Source: Oribacterium sp. C9
Lineage (GTDB): Bacteria; Bacillota; Clostridia; Lachnospirales; Lachnospiraceae
Direction of reading: 5' to 3'
Assembly: GCF_002007235.1 (NCBI RefSeq)
Contig: NZ_MUHW01000003.1
Span: forward strand, 119,365 to 183,364
DNA: 64,000 bases
Positions 43,885-53,685 of the stretch are shown one piece after another. The notes under the pieces are model-generated. The model did no database searches, was not told the origin of the DNA, and saw nothing but the letters and a program-made list of their open reading frames with translations. Positions within the stretch are counted from its first letter, which is position 1, and each line of letters begins with the position of its first letter. A program made the translations under genes and the position numbers.

Positions 43885-44868
43885 TCAAAGAAGAGTATGT
43901 CTCTGCTCTTCCTCTGACTTAGGATTAAGATACTTAGGTGCTACGTCAAATACTGTGATACAGCCGGTCTCACCCTTATTAGCCATACGATAAACCGCTC
44001 TTCCGTAAGCCGCAAGAACAGAGCCGGTGAACTCAGGGTTCGAATCAAGCTTCAGGCTGTACTCGATGAGTTCATGATGCTGACCCTCATCTCCTGTCAC
44101 ACCTGATCTCATAACGAATCCTCCATGTGGAAGCTCCGCATGATTCTTCTTCATCTCCTCTTCTGAAATGAAGTGGATGGTGACATCATAATCCGCATAG
44201 TAATCAGGCATGGTCTTTATGGTCTCTTCAACCTTTGCAGCATCTGCACCTTCCTCAAGAACCACAAATACCTCTCTCTTATGCATCTCTCTAGCTGTAA
44301 ACTCAGGCTGCTTGCCGCTTCTTACAGCATCCATAGCTTCTCCAACAGGAAGTGTATATGAACGAGCATCCTTGACACCCTCAACTCTTCTTGCTGCATC
44401 ACTATGTCCCTGAGATACTCCCTTACCCCAGAATGTATAATGCTTTCCTGCCGGAAGAACAGACTCAGCATAGATTCTCGCAATAGAGAACATACCCGGA
44501 TCCCATCCGCAGGAGATCATAGCAAGCTTACCGCCCTCCTTTGCTGCCGCATCAACTGCCGCAAAGTGCTGAGGTACCTTTGGATGTGTATCGAAACTGT
44601 CGATAACATTAAAATACTTTGCATACTCCGGTGTCTGCTTTGGAAGATCTGTAGCAGAACCGCCGCATATCATCAAAACATCGATCTGGTCCTTATACTC
44701 GAGGATGTTGTCAACAGTGTCAACCTTAACACCCTCTGTGTTGATCTTAACTGTAGAAGGATCACGACGTGTAAAAACTGCAACCAGCTTTTCGTCTTCG
44801 TTACGCTTAATGGCACTCTCGATTCCACGGGAAAGGTTGCCATATCCAAGTAAACCAATTCTAATCAT
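43885..44868 (-). CDS. ddh: meso-Diaminopimelate dehydrogenase
   Basis: 327-residue NADPH-dependent enzyme that reductively aminates tetrahydrodipicolinate straight to meso-DAP for lysine and cell wall. Rossmann motif GLLGYGNLSRGI near 5, the CGGSATDLPKQTP region near 68, SCGWDPGMFSIAR near 119 and the WGKGVSQGHSDAARR loop near 147 are family hallmarks. Length is normal. dapF elsewhere in the window implies a second route to meso-DAP. It is flanked by the AlaX gene upstream (101 bp) and the secreted protein downstream. Confidence 0.95.
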   Translation of the reverse strand: MIRIGLLGYGNLSRGIESAIKRNEDEKLVAVFTRRDPSTVKINTEGVKVDTVDNILEYKDQIDVLMICGGSATDLPKQTPEYAKYFNVIDSFDTHPKVPQHFAAVDAAAKEGGKLAMISCGWDPGMFSIARIYAESVLPAGKHYTFWGKGVSQGHSDAARRVEGVKDARSYTLPVGEAMDAVRSGKQPEFTAREMHKREVFVVLEEGADAAKVEETIKTMPDYYADYDVTIHFISEEEMKKNHAELPHGGFVMRSGVTGDEGQHHELIEYSLKLDSNPEFTGSVLAAYGRAVYRMANKGETGCITVFDVAPKYLNPKSEEEQRHTLL

Positions 44869-44969
44869 GTTTTCTCTCCTATTGAGTAAGTCTATAACAC
44901 CGCGTTACAAAACACCTGAATATTATAACATAGAGAAGGTGCCTCGCAATAATTATATTTTCATGACAC

Positions 44970-46208
44970 TTATTTAAATATATCCGTCATGGCTTTCCTT
45001 ATCTTCTCTTCAGTGCTTACCGCACTTCCCTGGATCATTTCCTTCTGTCCGCCACCACGTCCGTTAACAAGAGAATTGAAATCCTTTACATGGCTTCGGA
45101 CATCCTCTGTCTCTGAACCTATGACATAGTTCCATGATGAATCCACATCACAGGCCCTGGCATCCACATCCTTAAGGCCGAAAACTCCTACAACCTTAGC
45201 CTTTGTATGCTTCATAAAGTAGTCACAGCACTTACGGAGTTCCACATTGTTCATGCCTTCTTCCACATCCACAAGAACCCCTGTAAAATCCTTCAGAATC
45301 TCCGCCTTCATGGCATAATATCTCTGATTCAGCTCAGCGATACGCCTGTCCTTTGCGGCACTCTGTTCCATATGCTGTCTAACTGCCTCCTTAACCTCTG
45401 ATGGAGCAAAGGAAAGCATATGGGAAAGTTCCAAAAGGTCATTGTGTTTGTTTCTGTAATCCTGAATGGCATCCTTTCCGCAGAAGAGCTCGACTCTTAC
45501 TCCGCCCTTATGTCCGAGAACCGACAGAATCTTGATGATACCTATTTCCCCTGTGGTCATCACATGAGTACCGCAGCAGGCGCAAAGATCCGCACCCCCG
45601 AGATCCACCAGTCTGACATCTCCCTTCAGGGCTTTCTTGGAACGGAAGTCAATATCCATAAGCTCTGTTTCGGAGGGCCAGATCTGATCAACAGCTCTGT
45701 TTGCAAGTACCACTTCATTGGCCTCTTCCTCTATCTTCATGAGCTGCTCCCAGGTGAGAGCTCCGTCAAAGTCGATAGTCATGACATCGCTCATATGGAA
45801 GCCAACATTGTTATATCCATAATGCTTATGTACAAGACCGGAAACTATATGTTCACCACTGTGGTTACGTGAGTTTCTCATTCTCCTCTCCCAGTCGATA
45901 ATGCAGTGATAAGCTTTGCCGGCTTCCAGAGCCCTGTCAACGGTATGCAGGATACGGACAGAAACATTGCCCCTTTCATCCATAAGCTTTTCTCCTGTTT
46001 CCGGGTCCTTAAGAGCCTCCTCCTGAACATCAGACACTAATGCTTCCCCGATCATTCCATGGTCTGCCGCCTGTCCGCCCCCCTCAGGATAAAACCCATG
46101 GGCATCAAGCTCCACCTGATACAGTCCGTCCTTTTCCACACATGAAATAACTGTGGCATCAAATTCCTTTATATAAGGAAACTGATAGTAAAGTGCGTTC
46201 TTCTCCAA
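44970..46208 (-). CDS. Alanyl-tRNA editing protein, long AlaX form
   Basis: 412-residue trans-editing factor that hydrolyses mischarged Ser- or Gly-tRNA-Ala. It has the N-terminal AlaRS-like beta-barrel with DAHGFYPEGGGQAADHG near 35, and the editing zinc site HSGEH (H116, H120) plus CxxxH (C211, H215). A helical region (about 255-310) follows, then a C-terminal DHHA1-like domain with GRGGGQKEMIQGS near 384. It lacks the aminoacylation domain, so it is AlaX-L and not AlaRS. Overlapping terms: sometimes annotated as DHHA1-domain protein. It lies 35 bp upstream of nothing conserved except the peptidase gene. Confidence 0.9.
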   Translation of the reverse strand: MEKNALYYQFPYIKEFDATVISCVEKDGLYQVELDAHGFYPEGGGQAADHGMIGEALVSDVQEEALKDPETGEKLMDERGNVSVRILHTVDRALEAGKAYHCIIDWERRMRNSRNHSGEHIVSGLVHKHYGYNNVGFHMSDVMTIDFDGALTWEQLMKIEEEANEVVLANRAVDQIWPSETELMDIDFRSKKALKGDVRLVDLGGADLCACCGTHVMTTGEIGIIKILSVLGHKGGVRVELFCGKDAIQDYRNKHNDLLELSHMLSFAPSEVKEAVRQHMEQSAAKDRRIAELNQRYYAMKAEILKDFTGVLVDVEEGMNNVELRKCCDYFMKHTKAKVVGVFGLKDVDARACDVDSSWNYVIGSETEDVRSHVKDFNSLVNGRGGGQKEMIQGSAVSTEEKIRKAMTDIFK

Positions 46209-46243
46209 ATTATATCTCCTCCTGTATTGTGAGATGTTTTATA

Positions 46244-48067
46244 TCAGACCTCTCTGGTCGCGAACTTCAGCCACTGGAGCTTCTCTCCCTCAAAGTATGG
46301 TGAAAGCTTTTCATAAACCTCCCTGTGGTAAGCATTGAGAAGCTCTATATCTCTCTTTTCCATGAGACTTAGATCTACTGCATCAAGATCATATGGTGCC
46401 ATGGTAATGAACTCAAAGCAAAGGAATGTTCCGAAATCATTAGTCTGCCACTTCTTAACGAGAGTCAGGTTTTCGGTACGGATACCATGACTTCCTTCTA
46501 TATAAAGTCCGGGCTCATCAGAGGTGATATTACCTTCGCAAAGGGCTGTATCCTCCATTCGTCCCGGTGCCTTACGGTAACGGATAGCATTTGGTCTCTC
46601 ATGGACATTCAGGCAGAAACCTACTCCGTGGCCTGTTCCGTGGTTGAAGTTCATGCCCTCGCGCCAGAACACCTCTCTGGCCGCAAGATCAACGGTTATT
46701 CCCGAAGATCCCTGAAGGAATTTCACATCTCCGAGACGGAGGTGTGCCATAAGCACCATGGTATAATGCTTACGTTCCTCACCTGTGACAGGTCCCATAG
46801 CTATGGTTCTCGTTATGTCTGTGGTTCCCTCAGGATACTGTCCGCCTGAGTCCACGAGGTAAAGTCCATGTGGCTCGATCTTTGAAAAGCTCTCGGAAGT
46901 TGGCGCATAATGAGGAAGGGCAGCGTTTTCGCCATAGGCTGAAATAGTTGTGAAGCTAGGCTCTATATAGCCCTCCTGTTCCTTTCTGAAGTTCTCAAGA
47001 ACCGCTGCAGTGTTCCACTCATTTATTTCGTCTTCCCCGAGGAGCTCCCTGGCTTCCTCTGTAAGCTTTCCGTCCTCATCAAAAGCGTGCTTCATGAAAT
47101 AGAGATAGTTGGTGATGGCAACACCGTCCTTTATATGGGCCTTTTTCATGTTCTCGATCTCAACAGGATTCTTACGGGACTTCCAAAATGAACTGGGAAG
47201 CATCTCGTCAACTATAGTGTTTGATGAGTCTATGTCTGAGATGGTCTCAAAATTGGTCCTGCCCTTTTCGAGAAGAACTGTACGGTTTCTTAAAGCCTTC
47301 ACATCAGAATAGAAGCTGTCATAATCCTTAAGCTCCACCTTAAGTCCTGAAAGGTATGCTTCGGTCTCTTCATCAAAATCCTTCCTGTTGGCATAGAGCT
47401 TTGCGCAATCCATATCTATCATGAGATAGGAAAGGAATACAGGATTACATGGTATATCATCACCTCGTAAGTTAAGTATCCATGCGATGTCATCAAGACT
47501 TGTGACAATATGAAGATCAGCCTCCTGTTCTTTCATATAGTCTCTTATATCATTAAGCTTTTCAGCCGCGCTCTTTCCTGTGAACTGCTCGCCAAGTATC
47601 CATACTCTGGATTCCGAAAGCTCCGGTCTTCTTTCCCATATGAGTCCTACGAGATCGTCTCCCGCATGTACAGAAGCTCTCTTTTTTGAAAGCTTCATCT
47701 GAAGTTTATCTCCGTGCTCGAAATCAACACATCTTCCGTCAAATCCGAGGATTCCTCCTTCCGGAGTTTTTTCTAAAAGAAACTCATCGAGTGAAGGAAC
47801 TCCCGGCTCACCCATCTTCATGAGCTCCACATCTTTTCCGGAAAGCTCCTTCTCTGCCTGAATGAAGTATCTTCCGTCGGTAAAGAGTGCCGCCGTATCT
47901 CCGGTTACAACGAGATTACCCTCTCCGGTAAATCCCGAAAGATAATGTATAGCCCTGAAATAATCTCCCACATATTCACTCTGGTGAAAATCATCAGTCG
48001 GAACGAGATACACATCGATACCTCTTTTATTCATTTCCCCACGAAGTTTATCAAGCTGTAAATTCAT
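46244..48067 (-). CDS. pepP: M24B aminopeptidase P / Xaa-Pro aminopeptidase
   Basis: 607-residue dinuclear-metal peptidase that removes N-terminal residues before proline. The layout is three-domain, as in the long eukaryote-like form: two creatinase-like N-terminal domains (about 1-300), then the catalytic domain with DSGGQYPEGTTDITRT near 415, FNHGTGHGVGFCLNVHE near 480, DEPGLYIEGSHGIRTEN near 525 and FEFIT near 550, which supply the Asp, His and Glu ligands. Cytoplasmic. The gene name follows common usage for the family. Same-strand neighbours are the HAD gene 80 bp upstream and AlaX 35 bp downstream. Confidence 0.92.
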   Translation of the reverse strand: MNLQLDKLRGEMNKRGIDVYLVPTDDFHQSEYVGDYFRAIHYLSGFTGEGNLVVTGDTAALFTDGRYFIQAEKELSGKDVELMKMGEPGVPSLDEFLLEKTPEGGILGFDGRCVDFEHGDKLQMKLSKKRASVHAGDDLVGLIWERRPELSESRVWILGEQFTGKSAAEKLNDIRDYMKEQEADLHIVTSLDDIAWILNLRGDDIPCNPVFLSYLMIDMDCAKLYANRKDFDEETEAYLSGLKVELKDYDSFYSDVKALRNRTVLLEKGRTNFETISDIDSSNTIVDEMLPSSFWKSRKNPVEIENMKKAHIKDGVAITNYLYFMKHAFDEDGKLTEEARELLGEDEINEWNTAAVLENFRKEQEGYIEPSFTTISAYGENAALPHYAPTSESFSKIEPHGLYLVDSGGQYPEGTTDITRTIAMGPVTGEERKHYTMVLMAHLRLGDVKFLQGSSGITVDLAAREVFWREGMNFNHGTGHGVGFCLNVHERPNAIRYRKAPGRMEDTALCEGNITSDEPGLYIEGSHGIRTENLTLVKKWQTNDFGTFLCFEFITMAPYDLDAVDLSLMEKRDIELLNAYHREVYEKLSPYFEGEKLQWLKFATREV

Positions 48068-48147
48068 TTAGTTTCTCCTTATATAGTCCAGGCTATGTCG
48101 CCATGAATCTTTGATTTATTAAAGCCTGTAGATCTGTCTTAAGATCT

Positions 48148-48954
48148 TTAAATCAATCCGAAGTGAACAAGGGCATTTCTGATTCCATCCTTATCTATGT
48201 CATCGGTTATGTAATCCGCTGCCTCTTTTGCTTCGGGAACAGCATTGCCCATGGCTATGCCCACATGGACCTTCTCAAGCATCTCCACATCATTGGAGCT
48301 GTCACCAAAGGCATAAGTATCCATAAGTCTTATACCGAAATGTTCACAGAGGTGTTTGATTCCTTCAGCCTTACTGTACTCTGCCTCCACCACATCTGCA
48401 CCATATTCCTTTGAGAACATCATGACATTAAGCTCCGGAAAAGCATACTGAAGCTCCTTTCCCCCTGATCTCTCACCATAGTACGCAAGTGATCTGACAG
48501 GAAGCTTTAGAAGCTTTTTCGGATCATCAAAGTGTCTGTGCATATCCGTTTTGAAATAAACCTTATCAAAGTAGAGCACTTTATCAGGACATACAAAATA
48601 ATCAACATCATCTATATGAACGCCGATAGGCATTTCATGCTTTTCGCAGAACTCAAGCACTCTGTTAAGAAGCTCTTTATCCATACGGTGATCCATAAGT
48701 ATATCGTCCTCAAGCTCCACCATGGTCCCGTTCATATGTATCAATGCATCAGGATCAACTTCTCTCAAATACTCAATCGAGGTTCTGTTCTTCATATCTC
48801 TTCCGGATGCTATAGCCACGAGATATCCGTTTTCCTTTAGTTTTTCTATACTCTCCATAGCAGAAGGTGTGATTTTCCATGTGTTATGGTCAAGTAATGT
48901 ATGATCAAGGTCAAACGCAACAAGCCCCTTGTACTTTTTCTCTTTATTTTCCAT
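48148..48954 (-). CDS. HAD-superfamily Cof-type phosphatase
   Basis: 268-residue Cof/IIB sugar-phosphatase-like hydrolase. Motif I is AFDLDHTLLDHNT (nucleophile Asp near 15), motif II is the ASGRD stretch near 49, and motif IV is FGDSSNDVEML near 218. The C2B cap domain lies between. It has a run of His and acidic residues near 100-140. The substrate is unknown. It begins the peptidase/AlaX/ddh run on the same strand. Confidence 0.88.
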   Translation of the reverse strand: MENKEKKYKGLVAFDLDHTLLDHNTWKITPSAMESIEKLKENGYLVAIASGRDMKNRTSIEYLREVDPDALIHMNGTMVELEDDILMDHRMDKELLNRVLEFCEKHEMPIGVHIDDVDYFVCPDKVLYFDKVYFKTDMHRHFDDPKKLLKLPVRSLAYYGERSGGKELQYAFPELNVMMFSKEYGADVVEAEYSKAEGIKHLCEHFGIRLMDTYAFGDSSNDVEMLEKVHVGIAMGNAVPEAKEAADYITDDIDKDGIRNALVHFGLI

Positions 48955-49033
48955 ATTTCCTCTTTCTGAAATACACCCTTTCGATCAATTTAGTTTAGTT
49001 TGAAAAAACACTAAAGTCAAACTGACCTACTGA

Positions 49034-49077
49034 AAAAGCCGGAACAAAGAGCGTTTCACTCTCATGTTCCGGCTTTT
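49034..49077 (-). terminator. pyr operon terminator
   Basis: A perfect 13-bp stem (49034-49046 with 49065-49077) with an 18-nt loop, followed on the minus strand by a T run. It lies 36 bp past the pyrI stop and about 80 bp upstream of the HAD gene start, so it ends pyrKDFEBI transcription. Confidence 0.9.
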
Positions 49078-49112
49078 AAGTAACATATGAGGCTGATTAT
49101 ACCGCTGAATAC

Positions 49113-49544
49113 TCAGTTCAGCTCTTCACTTCTCACTATAGTATCGCAGTAGACACAGCGATAAAGTGCCTTTGTACGATCAACGATCTTAAACACCTGA
49201 GGAAGCTCCTGCTCCACGGAAGTGATACAACGCGGGTTCTTACACTTAAGAACATTAGTAAGCGTCTCGGGAAGAGAAAGAGTCTTCTTTTCTACACGCT
49301 TTCCATCCTTTATATAGTTAACTGTAATTCCCGGATCGATGTATCCAAGAACATCAAGATCGATATCAAGGTCCTCTGAGATTTTCACGATGTCCTTCTT
49401 TCCCATGACATGCGAAGTACAGTTCTGGATGAGTGCCACCTGAGATCCAAGCTTGTCGAGGTGCAGATACTTATATACCAGCATAGCCTTTCCGGCTCTG
49501 ATGTGGTCAAGCACGATGCCATTTTCGATTCCATCTACGTTCAT
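49113..49544 (-). CDS. pyrI: Aspartate carbamoyltransferase regulatory subunit
   Basis: 143-residue nucleotide-binding regulatory chain that makes the PyrB holoenzyme sensitive to CTP/ATP. The N-terminal ACT-like domain (about 1-100) is followed by a zinc ribbon with C-x4-C (CKNPRC near 103) and C-x2-C (CVYC near 133), which hold the PyrB contact site. It follows pyrB by 12 bp. The catalytic/regulatory pair implies an allosteric, class B ATCase. Confidence 0.95.
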   Translation of the reverse strand: MNVDGIENGIVLDHIRAGKAMLVYKYLHLDKLGSQVALIQNCTSHVMGKKDIVKISEDLDIDLDVLGYIDPGITVNYIKDGKRVEKKTLSLPETLTNVLKCKNPRCITSVEQELPQVFKIVDRTKALYRCVYCDTIVRSEELN

Positions 49545-49556
49545 TTTTACCCCCCC

Positions 49557-50483
49557 TTACTTATCAAGCCCTAAAAGATACAGTATAAGTGCCATTCGCA
49601 TCTGCTTTCCGCAGAGTGTCTGATAAAAATATTTAGCCCTCGGATCCTTGTCAACAGCAACTGAAATTTCATTAACTCTCGGAAGCGGATGAAGTATGGC
49701 CATATCACTCTTTGCATTATGGAGCTTTTCCGGTGTAAGGATATAGGTATCCTTCAGACGAAGGTAATCCTCTTCGTTAAAGAAACGTTCCTTCTGAACT
49801 CTCGTCATGTAGAGAATATCAAGCTTGGGAATGGCATCTTCAAGAGACTTTGTCTCCTCGAACTCTACTCCTGCCTCCTTCAGCTTATCAAGCTCATACT
49901 CAGGAATACGGAGCTCCTTGGGAGAGATAAGTATGTACTTGTTGTCAGGATAGCGGAGCATGGCGTCAATAAGCGAATGAACGGTTCTTCCGAACTTCAG
50001 GTCTCCACAGAGTCCCAGTGTGATACCGCTGAGAGAACCTCTGGTTCTTCTTATGGTCAGGAGATCCGCAAGAGTCTGTGTGGGGTGGAAATGTCCACCG
50101 TCCCCGGCATTGATGAACGGTACAGTGGTATGCATTGACGCAACCACAGGTGCACCCTCCTTGGGATGACGCATGACCATGATATCCACATAGTTTGACA
50201 TTACGGAAATCGTATCTGCTACAGACTCGCCCTTTGAAGCGCTGGAGCTGGATGCTCCCGCAAAACCGAGAACCTGACCGCCAAGGCCCAGCATCGCAGA
50301 CTCAAAGCTCAGTCTGGTTCTTGTGGAAGGCTCATAGAAAAGGGTCGCAAGCTGCTTATGTGCACAGCGATCCTGATACTTTTCCGGATTCTTCTCGATA
50401 TCATCGGCGAGATCCATAAGGTGGTCGAGCTCGTCAACAGAAAGATCCAGAATATTGATAATGCTTCTCCGATTTGTCTCCAT
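49557..50483 (-). CDS. pyrB: Aspartate carbamoyltransferase catalytic subunit
   Basis: 308-residue enzyme that condenses carbamoyl phosphate with aspartate, the first committed pyrimidine step. The carbamoyl-phosphate loop PSTRTRLSFESAM (about 53-65) and the HPLPRVNE region near 265 are intact. Length is normal. It is the fifth gene of pyrKDFEBI; its substrate is supplied by carAB 27 kb away. Confidence 0.96.
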   Translation of the reverse strand: METNRRSIINILDLSVDELDHLMDLADDIEKNPEKYQDRCAHKQLATLFYEPSTRTRLSFESAMLGLGGQVLGFAGASSSSASKGESVADTISVMSNYVDIMVMRHPKEGAPVVASMHTTVPFINAGDGGHFHPTQTLADLLTIRRTRGSLSGITLGLCGDLKFGRTVHSLIDAMLRYPDNKYILISPKELRIPEYELDKLKEAGVEFEETKSLEDAIPKLDILYMTRVQKERFFNEEDYLRLKDTYILTPEKLHNAKSDMAILHPLPRVNEISVAVDKDPRAKYFYQTLCGKQMRMALILYLLGLDK

Positions 50484-50518
50484 AATTACTATTCTCCTTC
50501 TATATTTTTATTCAGATC

Positions 50519-51154
50519 TCAGTTTCTCCAGGATTCATCGGATGGATTGTCACGGAACTTAAGGAGCTTTGCTTCATCCTCAGGCTTAATGTAGTTCTCC
50601 TGAACTGCCACCTTTACAAGTGTATCGAGATCGCAGAGGGAGGTATTTTCAATGTTTGCCTCCTTCAGTCTGTCGATGCCCTTCTGCATACCGTAGGTGA
50701 AGATGGAAATGATTCCGAGAACCTCGGCTCCTGCCTCACGGAGAGGATTTACGCAATCAAGCACTGAACCGCCTGTAGAAATGAGGTCCTCGATCACAAC
50801 CACCTTCTCTCCCTTTTCAAGGCGACCCTCGATCTGATTCTTTCGACCGTGATCCTTGGCTGAGCCTCTTACATATCCCATAGGAAGTCCCAACTTATCT
50901 GCGGCGATGGCTGCATGCGCGATTCCTGCGGTACTTGTCCCCTCAAGTGCCTCTGCCTCAGGATAAAGCTCCTTTACCTTCTCAGCTATGGCATCTTCGA
51001 TAAGTGTACGGACCTCAGGGTAGCTGAGTACCAGACGGTTATCACAGTAGATAGGTGATTTGATACCTGATGCCCAGGTAAATGGGTCATCCGGCTTTAA
51101 AAATACTGCCTTGATGGATAAAAGTCCCTTTGCGATTTCTTCTTTAGTAGCCAT
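50519..51154 (-). CDS. pyrE: Orotate phosphoribosyltransferase
   Basis: 211-residue PRPP-dependent enzyme that makes orotidine monophosphate. The PRPP loop VVVIEDLISTGGSVLD lies near 120, and the family start FTWASGIKSPIYCDNR near 24 is intact. It is the fourth gene of the pyr operon and lies 22 bp downstream of pyrF. Confidence 0.95.
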   Translation of the reverse strand: MATKEEIAKGLLSIKAVFLKPDDPFTWASGIKSPIYCDNRLVLSYPEVRTLIEDAIAEKVKELYPEAEALEGTSTAGIAHAAIAADKLGLPMGYVRGSAKDHGRKNQIEGRLEKGEKVVVIEDLISTGGSVLDCVNPLREAGAEVLGIISIFTYGMQKGIDRLKEANIENTSLCDLDTLVKVAVQENYIKPEDEAKLLKFRDNPSDESWRN

Positions 51155-51176
51155 AATATATCTCCTTTTTTACACT

Positions 51177-51875
51177 TTAACCAACGAACTCTCTCATTGC
51201 TCTCTCATAGGCTTCAACAGGGTTCTCCGCTGCTGTAATGGAGCGTCCCACAACTATGTAATCAGAACCTATCTCCTTTGCCTTTTCAGGTGTTGTGACT
51301 CTTGACTGGTCTCCCTTTGCATCTCCCGCAAATCTTATTCCCGGTGTCACGGTCATGAAGCCGGCTCCCACCTCATCATGTATACGTCCCGCCTCAAGTG
51401 GTGAACATACTACACCATCAAGCCCTGCGGCCTTTGCATTGGCAGCATACTTGACAACAACATCTGCGATAGGCTGATCTATGAGAAGCTCTTCTGTCAT
51501 GGTCTCCTGAGATGTGGAGGTGAGCTGTGTAACCGCGATAAGAATGGGTCTGGTGCCGTCTTCTCTGGTGAGACCCTCTACCGCAGCCTTCATCATTTTG
51601 ATTCCTCCTGATGCATGAACATTGGTCATATCCACTCCGAGGTCACGAAGAGACTGCATTCCCCCCTTAACAGTGTTGGGAATATCGTGAAGCTTCAGAT
51701 CGAGAAATACCTTATGTCCTCTGTTCTTGATCTCTTTTACGATACTCGGACCTTCAGCATAGAAAAGCTCCATACCTATCTTTACAAAAGGCTTTCTTCC
51801 TGTGAACTTATCGAGGAAGCTGTAGGTTTCCTTTGCTCCCGGAAAATCCAGTGCTATGATGACATCTTTTCCCAT
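51177..51875 (-). CDS. pyrF: Orotidine 5'-phosphate decarboxylase
   Basis: 232-residue group I decarboxylase giving UMP, the last step of the de novo branch encoded here. The catalytic K-x2-D-type cluster is in [13 protein letters not shown] near 59, and the phosphate-binding TPGIRF and VVGRSIT segments follow. An open frame reaches 51923, but GGAG lies 6 nt before the ATG at 51875 ([11 protein letters not shown]). The 159-bp gap to pyrD upstream holds imperfect stem-loops and could have an internal signal. Confidence 0.94.
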   Translation of the reverse strand: MGKDVIIALDFPGAKETYSFLDKFTGRKPFVKIGMELFYAEGPSIVKEIKNRGHKVFLDLKLHDIPNTVKGGMQSLRDLGVDMTNVHASGGIKMMKAAVEGLTREDGTRPILIAVTQLTSTSQETMTEELLIDQPIADVVVKYAANAKAAGLDGVVCSPLEAGRIHDEVGAGFMTVTPGIRFAGDAKGDQSRVTTPEKAKEIGSDYIVVGRSITAAENPVEAYERAMREFVG

Positions 51876-52034
51876 ATTTATCTCCATTCTGCCGGATAAG
51901 CCGGCCTGATTTCTGTTGCTCATCGACGCTGTATGTCAAAGCTCCTGTACATACATCGGCATTTTATATAGAGTGACACCCTGCCAACGAGCAGTTTAAC
52001 GCTCATTCAGATAGTGTCCTTCTGAAATGCTTCA

Positions 52035-52946
52035 TCAATCGATACATCCTATGATGTCGCTTATTTTTTCTATATTCAATTCCTGAAGAAGCTCCGGCAG
52101 TTCTTCGATGATCTTCTTGCAGGCGAAAGGATCCACCAGATTTGCGGCTCCTACTTCAACTGCACTGGCTCCTGCCATCATCATCTCAACCACATCCTTT
52201 GCACTTGAAACGCCTCCCATTCCGATAACAGGAAGTTTAACAGCCTTGCTTACCTGATAGACCATTCTGACAGCCACAGGGAATATGGCAGGACCTGAGA
52301 AGCCTCCCATCTTATTTGCGATCACCGGCTGTCGGCGTCTGATATCTATCCTCATGCCAAGAAGCGTATTGATAAGTGCGAGACCGTCAGCTCCCGCAGC
52401 CTCCGCAGCCTTTGCTATGGATACTATATCAGTGACATTAGGACTTAACTTTATATAAACCGGCTTCTTCGCCACCTTCTTGACTTCTTTTGTAACCAAA
52501 GCCACATTCTCTGCGCTTGTTCCGAAGGCCATTCCTCCACCATGAACGTTGGGGCATGAAACATTGACCTCAAGTATACCAACCTCTTTAACCTCACTCA
52601 TGGCTTCCGCAAGCTTCACATATTCAGGAACACTGAAGCCCGAAATATTCGCTATGAGCGGCTTATGATAATGCTTAGCAAGTTCAGGTATCTCCTCCCT
52701 GATGACGGTGTCCATGCCGGGATTCTGAAGTCCTACGGAATTGATCATTCCCTGATAACACTCTGCGATTCTGGGAAGTTCATTTCCGTAACGCTCCTCC
52801 ACTGTGGTTCCCTTGAAGGAAATAGAACCTAAAATATTTAGATCGTAAAGATCCCTGTATTCCTTTCCGAATCCGAAGGTACCCGATGCCGGTATCACCG
52901 GATTACTGAGCTTTATTCCGGAAAGTTCCGTTGTGATGTCTACCAT
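52035..52946 (-). CDS. pyrD: Dihydroorotate dehydrogenase, class 1B catalytic subunit
   Basis: 303-residue FMN enzyme that oxidises dihydroorotate to orotate with NAD through PyrK. The active-site loop has the catalytic cysteine in VNVSCPNVHGGGM near 128, followed by the FMN-phosphate GGVSS and GASAVEVG segments. The start at 52946 is used because GGAG is at good spacing and the product begins MVDITTELSGI; a longer frame to 53021 lacks this. It overlaps pyrK by 7 bp, so the two subunits are translationally coupled. Confidence 0.95.
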   Translation of the reverse strand: MVDITTELSGIKLSNPVIPASGTFGFGKEYRDLYDLNILGSISFKGTTVEERYGNELPRIAECYQGMINSVGLQNPGMDTVIREEIPELAKHYHKPLIANISGFSVPEYVKLAEAMSEVKEVGILEVNVSCPNVHGGGMAFGTSAENVALVTKEVKKVAKKPVYIKLSPNVTDIVSIAKAAEAAGADGLALINTLLGMRIDIRRRQPVIANKMGGFSGPAIFPVAVRMVYQVSKAVKLPVIGMGGVSSAKDVVEMMMAGASAVEVGAANLVDPFACKKIIEELPELLQELNIEKISDIIGCID

Positions 52947-53662
52947 GCTATCTCCTCCATCATGAATATAGGTCCATCCTTGCAGACTCTCTTGAATCCG
53001 GTCTTTGTCTTCTTGCTGCATCCCATGCAGGCTCCGAAGCCGCAGCCCATTCTTGCTTCAAAGCTGAACTGACCGTCTCTTACCACGTTGTAAACAGCCT
53101 TTAGCATAGGCTCAGGTCCGCAGCAAAGAGCATAGTCATGATCACCGATTATATCTGTAACGAAACCCTTTGCACCGTAGCTTCCGTCTACTGTCGCAAC
53201 ATTTACAGGTACACCCAGAGCCTTGAACTCAGACTCATAGAAAACATCGTCCTTTGTATTGAATCCAAGTGCCACATATGGTGTGATACCGATTTTCTTA
53301 AGTTCCTTTGCAAGAGCATACATAGGAGGAACTCCTACTCCACCACCCGCGATAACCGGATTCTTCGGAATCTTTCTAAGATCATATCCGTTTCCGAGAC
53401 CTGTGAGGGCGCTAATGTAATCCCCCGGTTCCATATAGCTTAGATCCTCGGTTCCTTCTCCCACAACCTTATAAATAAGTGTAAGCCTGTTCTCTGACCA
53501 GTCACAAACTGATATGGGGCGTCTCAGATATCTTCCCGGAATGGAGATCTCCACAAACTGTCCCGGCCTTTTGATATCACTGGTATCACCGTCCAATGTC
53601 ATCTTGAAGATGTCCCCTGTGAGGGGTTCATTGGTCAGTATCTTGAACTCAACATCTTTCAT
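52940..53662 (-). CDS. pyrK: Dihydroorotate dehydrogenase electron-transfer subunit
   Basis: 240-residue FAD/2Fe-2S protein that passes electrons from PyrD to NAD. An N-terminal ferredoxin-reductase-like FAD domain with RRPISVCDW near 47 is followed by an NAD-binding part with AGGGVGVPPMYAL near 106. The C-terminal 2Fe-2S cysteines are in CGFGACMGC and the later VCKDGP. It is the first structural gene of the pyr operon, 23 bp past a leader ORF and terminator. Confidence 0.95.
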   Translation of the reverse strand: MKDVEFKILTNEPLTGDIFKMTLDGDTSDIKRPGQFVEISIPGRYLRRPISVCDWSENRLTLIYKVVGEGTEDLSYMEPGDYISALTGLGNGYDLRKIPKNPVIAGGGVGVPPMYALAKELKKIGITPYVALGFNTKDDVFYESEFKALGVPVNVATVDGSYGAKGFVTDIIGDHDYALCCGPEPMLKAVYNVVRDGQFSFEARMGCGFGACMGCSKKTKTGFKRVCKDGPIFMMEEIAW

Positions 53663-53685
53663 TTAAATCTCCTGACTTTAACTTT

